22,797 nucleotides of DNA from a virus, in the IMG/VR virus record IMGVR_UViG_3300042146_000125, positions 1 to 22,797 of that record; one strand, 5' to 3'. Positions 20,750 through 22,797 of this stretch are shown piece by piece (the first letter of the stretch is position 1; each line of letters begins with the position of its first letter). Under the pieces are notes generated by a model. That model did not search any database. It was not told the DNA's origin and worked only from the letters and a program-made list of their open reading frames with translations. Made by a program: the position numbers and the translations under genes.

Positions 20750-21463
20750 ATGAACGAACATTTGGCGCTCATTTGCGGTAAGTCGGGTAGCGGCAAGTCT
20801 GCTTCCCTGCGCAATTTGCGCGATCCCGAGTCGGTTCTGTATTTGAACTGTGAAGCGGGCAAGCGACTGCCTTTCCCGGCGAAGTTCACCCAGAAAACGG
20901 TGACCAACCCAAACCAAGTGAAAGAAGCTTTCGCGTGGGCTGAGAAGCAGGACCACATCAAGGTCATCATCGTTGACACCTTGACCTTCTGGCTTGATAT
21001 GTACATCAGCCAGTACGTTCGCACCGCCGTTGACGGCCGTGCCGCGTGGGGCAACTTCGCTGAATTCTTCCGCTCGACCATGCAGGTCGATGTCGCCAAG
21101 TCCTCCAAGAAGGTCATCTTCCTGGCTCACGTCCTCGACGTGTACAACGAAACCGCCATGGTCATGGAAACCGCGATCCCGGTCGCCGGCTCCCTGAAGA
21201 ACCAAGGCATCGAAGCCTACTTCTCCATGGTGCTGATGTGCCAGAAGATCAAGTTGGACGACCTCACCGAAGAGAACGACCTGCTGAAGATCACCGACCG
21301 CGAGAAAGTCGTCGGCTTCAAACACGTCTTCCAGACTCAGGTCACCAAGGACACGATCAACACCCGTATCCGTGGCCCGATGATGCTCTGGGGCGACAAC
21401 GAAACGTTTATCGACAACGACATCCAGATGGTCATCGACCGTCTCGATTCCTACTATAACTGA
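20750..21463 (+). CDS. Sak4-like RecA-fold ATPase (recombination)
   Basis: A 237-aa single-domain P-loop protein. Walker A GKSGSGKS (10-17) and Walker B VIIVDTLTFW with D76 are clear; further features are KKVIFLAHV (a sensor-like strand ending in His) and IPVAGSL, which together fit the Sak4/Rad55-like AAA_24-type phage ATPases that promote strand annealing with a cognate SSB. Length is typical of that family. AGGAG at 20738-20742 sets ATG 20750. The neighbouring gene encodes a probable SSB and the upstream operon a Cas4-like nuclease, so a nuclease/annealase/SSB recombination set is likely. An alternative is a terminase- or DnaC-like loader, less fitting because of the AHV segment and context. 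Confidence 0.8.
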   Translation: MNEHLALICGKSGSGKSASLRNLRDPESVLYLNCEAGKRLPFPAKFTQKTVTNPNQVKEAFAWAEKQDHIKVIIVDTLTFWLDMYISQYVRTAVDGRAAWGNFAEFFRSTMQVDVAKSSKKVIFLAHVLDVYNETAMVMETAIPVAGSLKNQGIEAYFSMVLMCQKIKLDDLTEENDLLKITDREKVVGFKHVFQTQVTKDTINTRIRGPMMLWGDNETFIDNDIQMVIDRLDSYYN

Positions 21464-21471
21464 GTAACTGT

Positions 21472-21488
21472 GGCCCCCTCCGTGGGCT
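21472..21488 (+). other. Weak intergenic stem-loop
   Basis: GGCCC (21472-21476) and GGGCT (21484-21488) pair with one G-T across a 7-nt loop, followed by GTTGTG rather than a T-run. It lies in the 62-nt gap before the SSB gene. A CATAAT -10-like box at 21505-21510 follows without a good -35, so a separate promoter for the SSB gene is possible but weak. Confidence 0.35.
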
Positions 21489-21525
21489 GTTGTGAATTTC
21501 CTTCTCATAATTTTGGAGCAACACC

Positions 21526-22320
21526 ATGAGCCTCAACCCTTTTGCCAACACCGCTAACACCACCAACGAATCCATCGAAACCGACAGCGACCGCTTGGGC
21601 GGCAGCTTCATCTGGGATTCGGCTGCCGTACTGGTCACCATCCTGTCTGCCTATGCAGGCAAGTCCAAAGGTGGCGCCGGTTCCATGAACCTCGAAGTTC
21701 AAGGTCCGGACGGCCGCAAGTTCAAGTTCACCGAGTGGGTTACCTCGGGCGATGCCAAAGGCAACAAGCCGTACTATGAAAAAGACGGCAAAAAGTCCTA
21801 CCTGCCTGGCTTCAACAACATGAACGCCATCGCAATGTTCTGCGCTAAGAAAGAGCTGAATGCTCTGACCTTCGAAACCAAAATCGTCAAGCTGCGCAAC
21901 TTCGACACCAAGACCGACGTTCCGACTGAAGTGCCGATGGCCACCGAGCTGTTGGGCAAGCAATTCATCCTGGGCGTCGTCAAGGTTGAAGAGAACAAGA
22001 CCAAAAAGGTCAGTGTGAATGGCAAAGACGAATACCTGCCAGTTTGCGATGCTACCGGCGCACCGATCACCCGCTTCACCAACGAAGTCAGCAAGATCTT
22101 CTACGCTGACAACAAGTGCACCATTGCTGAGCTGCGCGAAGCCAAGCAGAAAGGCATCACTCCAGTTGCTGACTTCTACCCGAAATGGGTCGAAGCCAAC
22201 GAAGGCAAGGTCGTCAACAAAGTCAAAACCGACAAGTTGGTGCCTGAAGCTGGCGGTGCTGGTCCTGCTGGTACCCCGACCGACGCTTCCGGCGCCGAAG
22301 TCGATTCGCTGTTCGACTGA
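21526..22320 (+). CDS. Probable single-stranded DNA-binding protein
   Basis: A 264-aa protein. It has a strand-rich body with many aromatic and Lys residues (residues about 25-215; GGSFIWDSAAVLV, KFKFTEWV, KQFILGVVKVEENKTKK), then a Gly/Ala/Pro-rich flexible linker and the acidic ending GAEVDSLFD. An acidic tail with a late Phe is the signature of phage and bacterial SSBs, used to recruit partners. The N-terminal 20 residues are polar and low-complexity. GGAG at 21515-21518 fits ATG 21526. Position after the Sak4-like ATPase supports the call, since Sak4 proteins work with their own SSB. It may belong to the group of DUF2815/Enc34-type or another phage SSB family; I cannot decide which from sequence alone. 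Confidence 0.65.
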   Translation: MSLNPFANTANTTNESIETDSDRLGGSFIWDSAAVLVTILSAYAGKSKGGAGSMNLEVQGPDGRKFKFTEWVTSGDAKGNKPYYEKDGKKSYLPGFNNMNAIAMFCAKKELNALTFETKIVKLRNFDTKTDVPTEVPMATELLGKQFILGVVKVEENKTKKVSVNGKDEYLPVCDATGAPITRFTNEVSKIFYADNKCTIAELREAKQKGITPVADFYPKWVEANEGKVVNKVKTDKLVPEAGGAGPAGTPTDASGAEVDSLFD

Positions 22321-22330
22321 ACACCACCAT

Positions 22331-22353
22331 GGGTCGGGTAACCGGCCCCTTTT
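22331..22353 (+). terminator. Terminator-like stem-loop with GTAA tetraloop
   Basis: GGGTCGG-GTAA-CCGGCCC (22331-22348) is a 7-bp stem with one T-G pair and a GNRA-type loop, followed by CTTTT. It begins 11 nt after the SSB stop and ends just before AGGAG (22354-22358) of the next gene. It may attenuate transcription after the SSB gene or protect its mRNA. Confidence 0.6.
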
Positions 22354-22364
22354 AGGAGCTGTCC

Positions 22365-22797
22365 ATGTCTACACCCGCTGAACAAGCGCTGGAATCCGTG
22401 ATTCAAGCCAAAGGCCTGACTACCGCCCCACGCGTCACCCCGGCCATGATTGATGGCATGGTGAAAGAAACCGAACTGATCAAGGTCGGCGATTCCATCA
22501 TTTTCTGCATCCTCACTCTGCATAACGGCCTGAAGGTCGTTGGCAAGAACCTCGGCAGCGTCTCCCCGGAGAACTATGACGAAGGTTTGGCGAAGCAGCT
22601 CAGCCATCGTGATGCGCGTGACCAACTGTGGCCGCTGGCCGGCTTTATGCTGGCTGAAGACATCCACCGTGGTAATCGCCCACTGACTCAGGAACAGCGT
22701 GAGCTTCCTGACCATGTGCAGCGTGTTATCACCGAGATGTATCAGGTTGCCGCTCGTCTGATGGGTCTTTCCGAATTCCTTGTGAAGTTGGATGCTG
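22365..22797 (+). CDS. N4 gp49/Sf6 gp66-family protein, 3'-partial
   Basis: ATG 22365 follows AGGAG at 22354-22358, and the frame stays open to the end of the window (144 codons seen). Residues about 22-105 match the N4 gp49/Sf6 gp66 pattern: TAPRVTPAMIDGMV, then IFCILTLHNGLKVVGKN, SPENYDEGLA, and DQLWPLAGFMLAEDIHR. After this, residues about 106-144 (ELPDHVQRVITEMYQ and following) form a helical segment with a QRV-x2-E...L...L-x-x-F pattern seen in other small phage proteins; the domain continues beyond the window. The function of gp49/gp66 proteins is not established. It is encoded after the SSB gene and a stem-loop, in the same direction. A fusion to a helical C-terminal domain is unusual for the family as I know it. 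Confidence 0.8.
   Translation, partial: MSTPAEQALESVIQAKGLTTAPRVTPAMIDGMVKETELIKVGDSIIFCILTLHNGLKVVGKNLGSVSPENYDEGLAKQLSHRDARDQLWPLAGFMLAEDIHRGNRPLTQEQRELPDHVQRVITEMYQVAARLMGLSEFLVKLDA

Noticed and set aside
1-22797. tRNA genes, insertion sequences, attachment sites, integrase
   Set aside because: None found on reading both strands; no cloverleaf-like segment or transposase motif was recognised.

Overview
The window looks like part of the genome of a tailed, probably siphovirus-like bacteriophage of a Pseudomonas-like host. The reasons are tight gene packing with many ATGA stop/start overlaps, strong Shine-Dalgarno sites, codons mostly ending in G or C, a lambda-J-like tail-tip protein, tail fibres, a complete lysis set and a virus-encoded replication set. 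No integrase, tRNA, transposase or CRISPR array was seen. The host and family assignment is inference.

Left block (1-9096, + strand): the end of an unidentified zinc-motif gene, a protein joining a metallopeptidase-like domain to a VWA domain, a Dda/RecD-like SF1 helicase, an unknown protein, a family A DNA polymerase with 3'-5' exonuclease, then a run of very small overlapping genes (17 aa, a zinc-ribbon protein, a 55-aa protein, a dCMP deaminase, three small unknowns, a 173-aa unknown). It ends with a LydA-type holin, a terminator and two small genes. The block closes at a bidirectional terminator (about 9105-9122).

Middle block (9111-16193, - strand, read right to left): a tail-tip (gpJ C-terminal-like) protein, two small tail proteins, a terminator, a 737-aa tail fibre, two shorter proteins that are nested partial copies of that fibre, the endolysin, and the Rz spanin gene with Rz1 embedded in another frame. 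The lysis genes are therefore split: holin on the + strand, endolysin and spanins on the convergent - operon.

Divergent control region (16194-16695): about 500 bp with no convincing gene. It holds a likely leftward promoter, a long three-tier inverted repeat, a + strand promoter followed within about 80 bp by a strong terminator (possible small RNA or attenuator), a second hairpin and a GATC-rich palindrome just before the first rightward gene.

Right block (16696-22797, + strand): a helix-turn-helix protein, an unknown protein, a Cas4/RecB-like nuclease with a four-cysteine cluster, a primase-helicase with reversed domain order, a Sak4-like RecA-fold ATPase, a probable ssDNA-binding protein with an acidic tail, and an N4 gp49/Sf6 gp66-family protein cut by the window end. 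Nuclease, Sak4 and SSB suggest a recombination module next to the replication proteins. The last genes are separated by short terminator-like stem-loops placed just before each ribosome binding site.

The items most worth follow-up are the possible ribosome-site-sequestering hairpin with an internal promoter at the holin, the nested tail-tip gene series, the control region with its possible small RNA, the apparent stop-codon loss at 7074-7076, the reversed primase-helicase, and an excess of the palindrome GGTACC.
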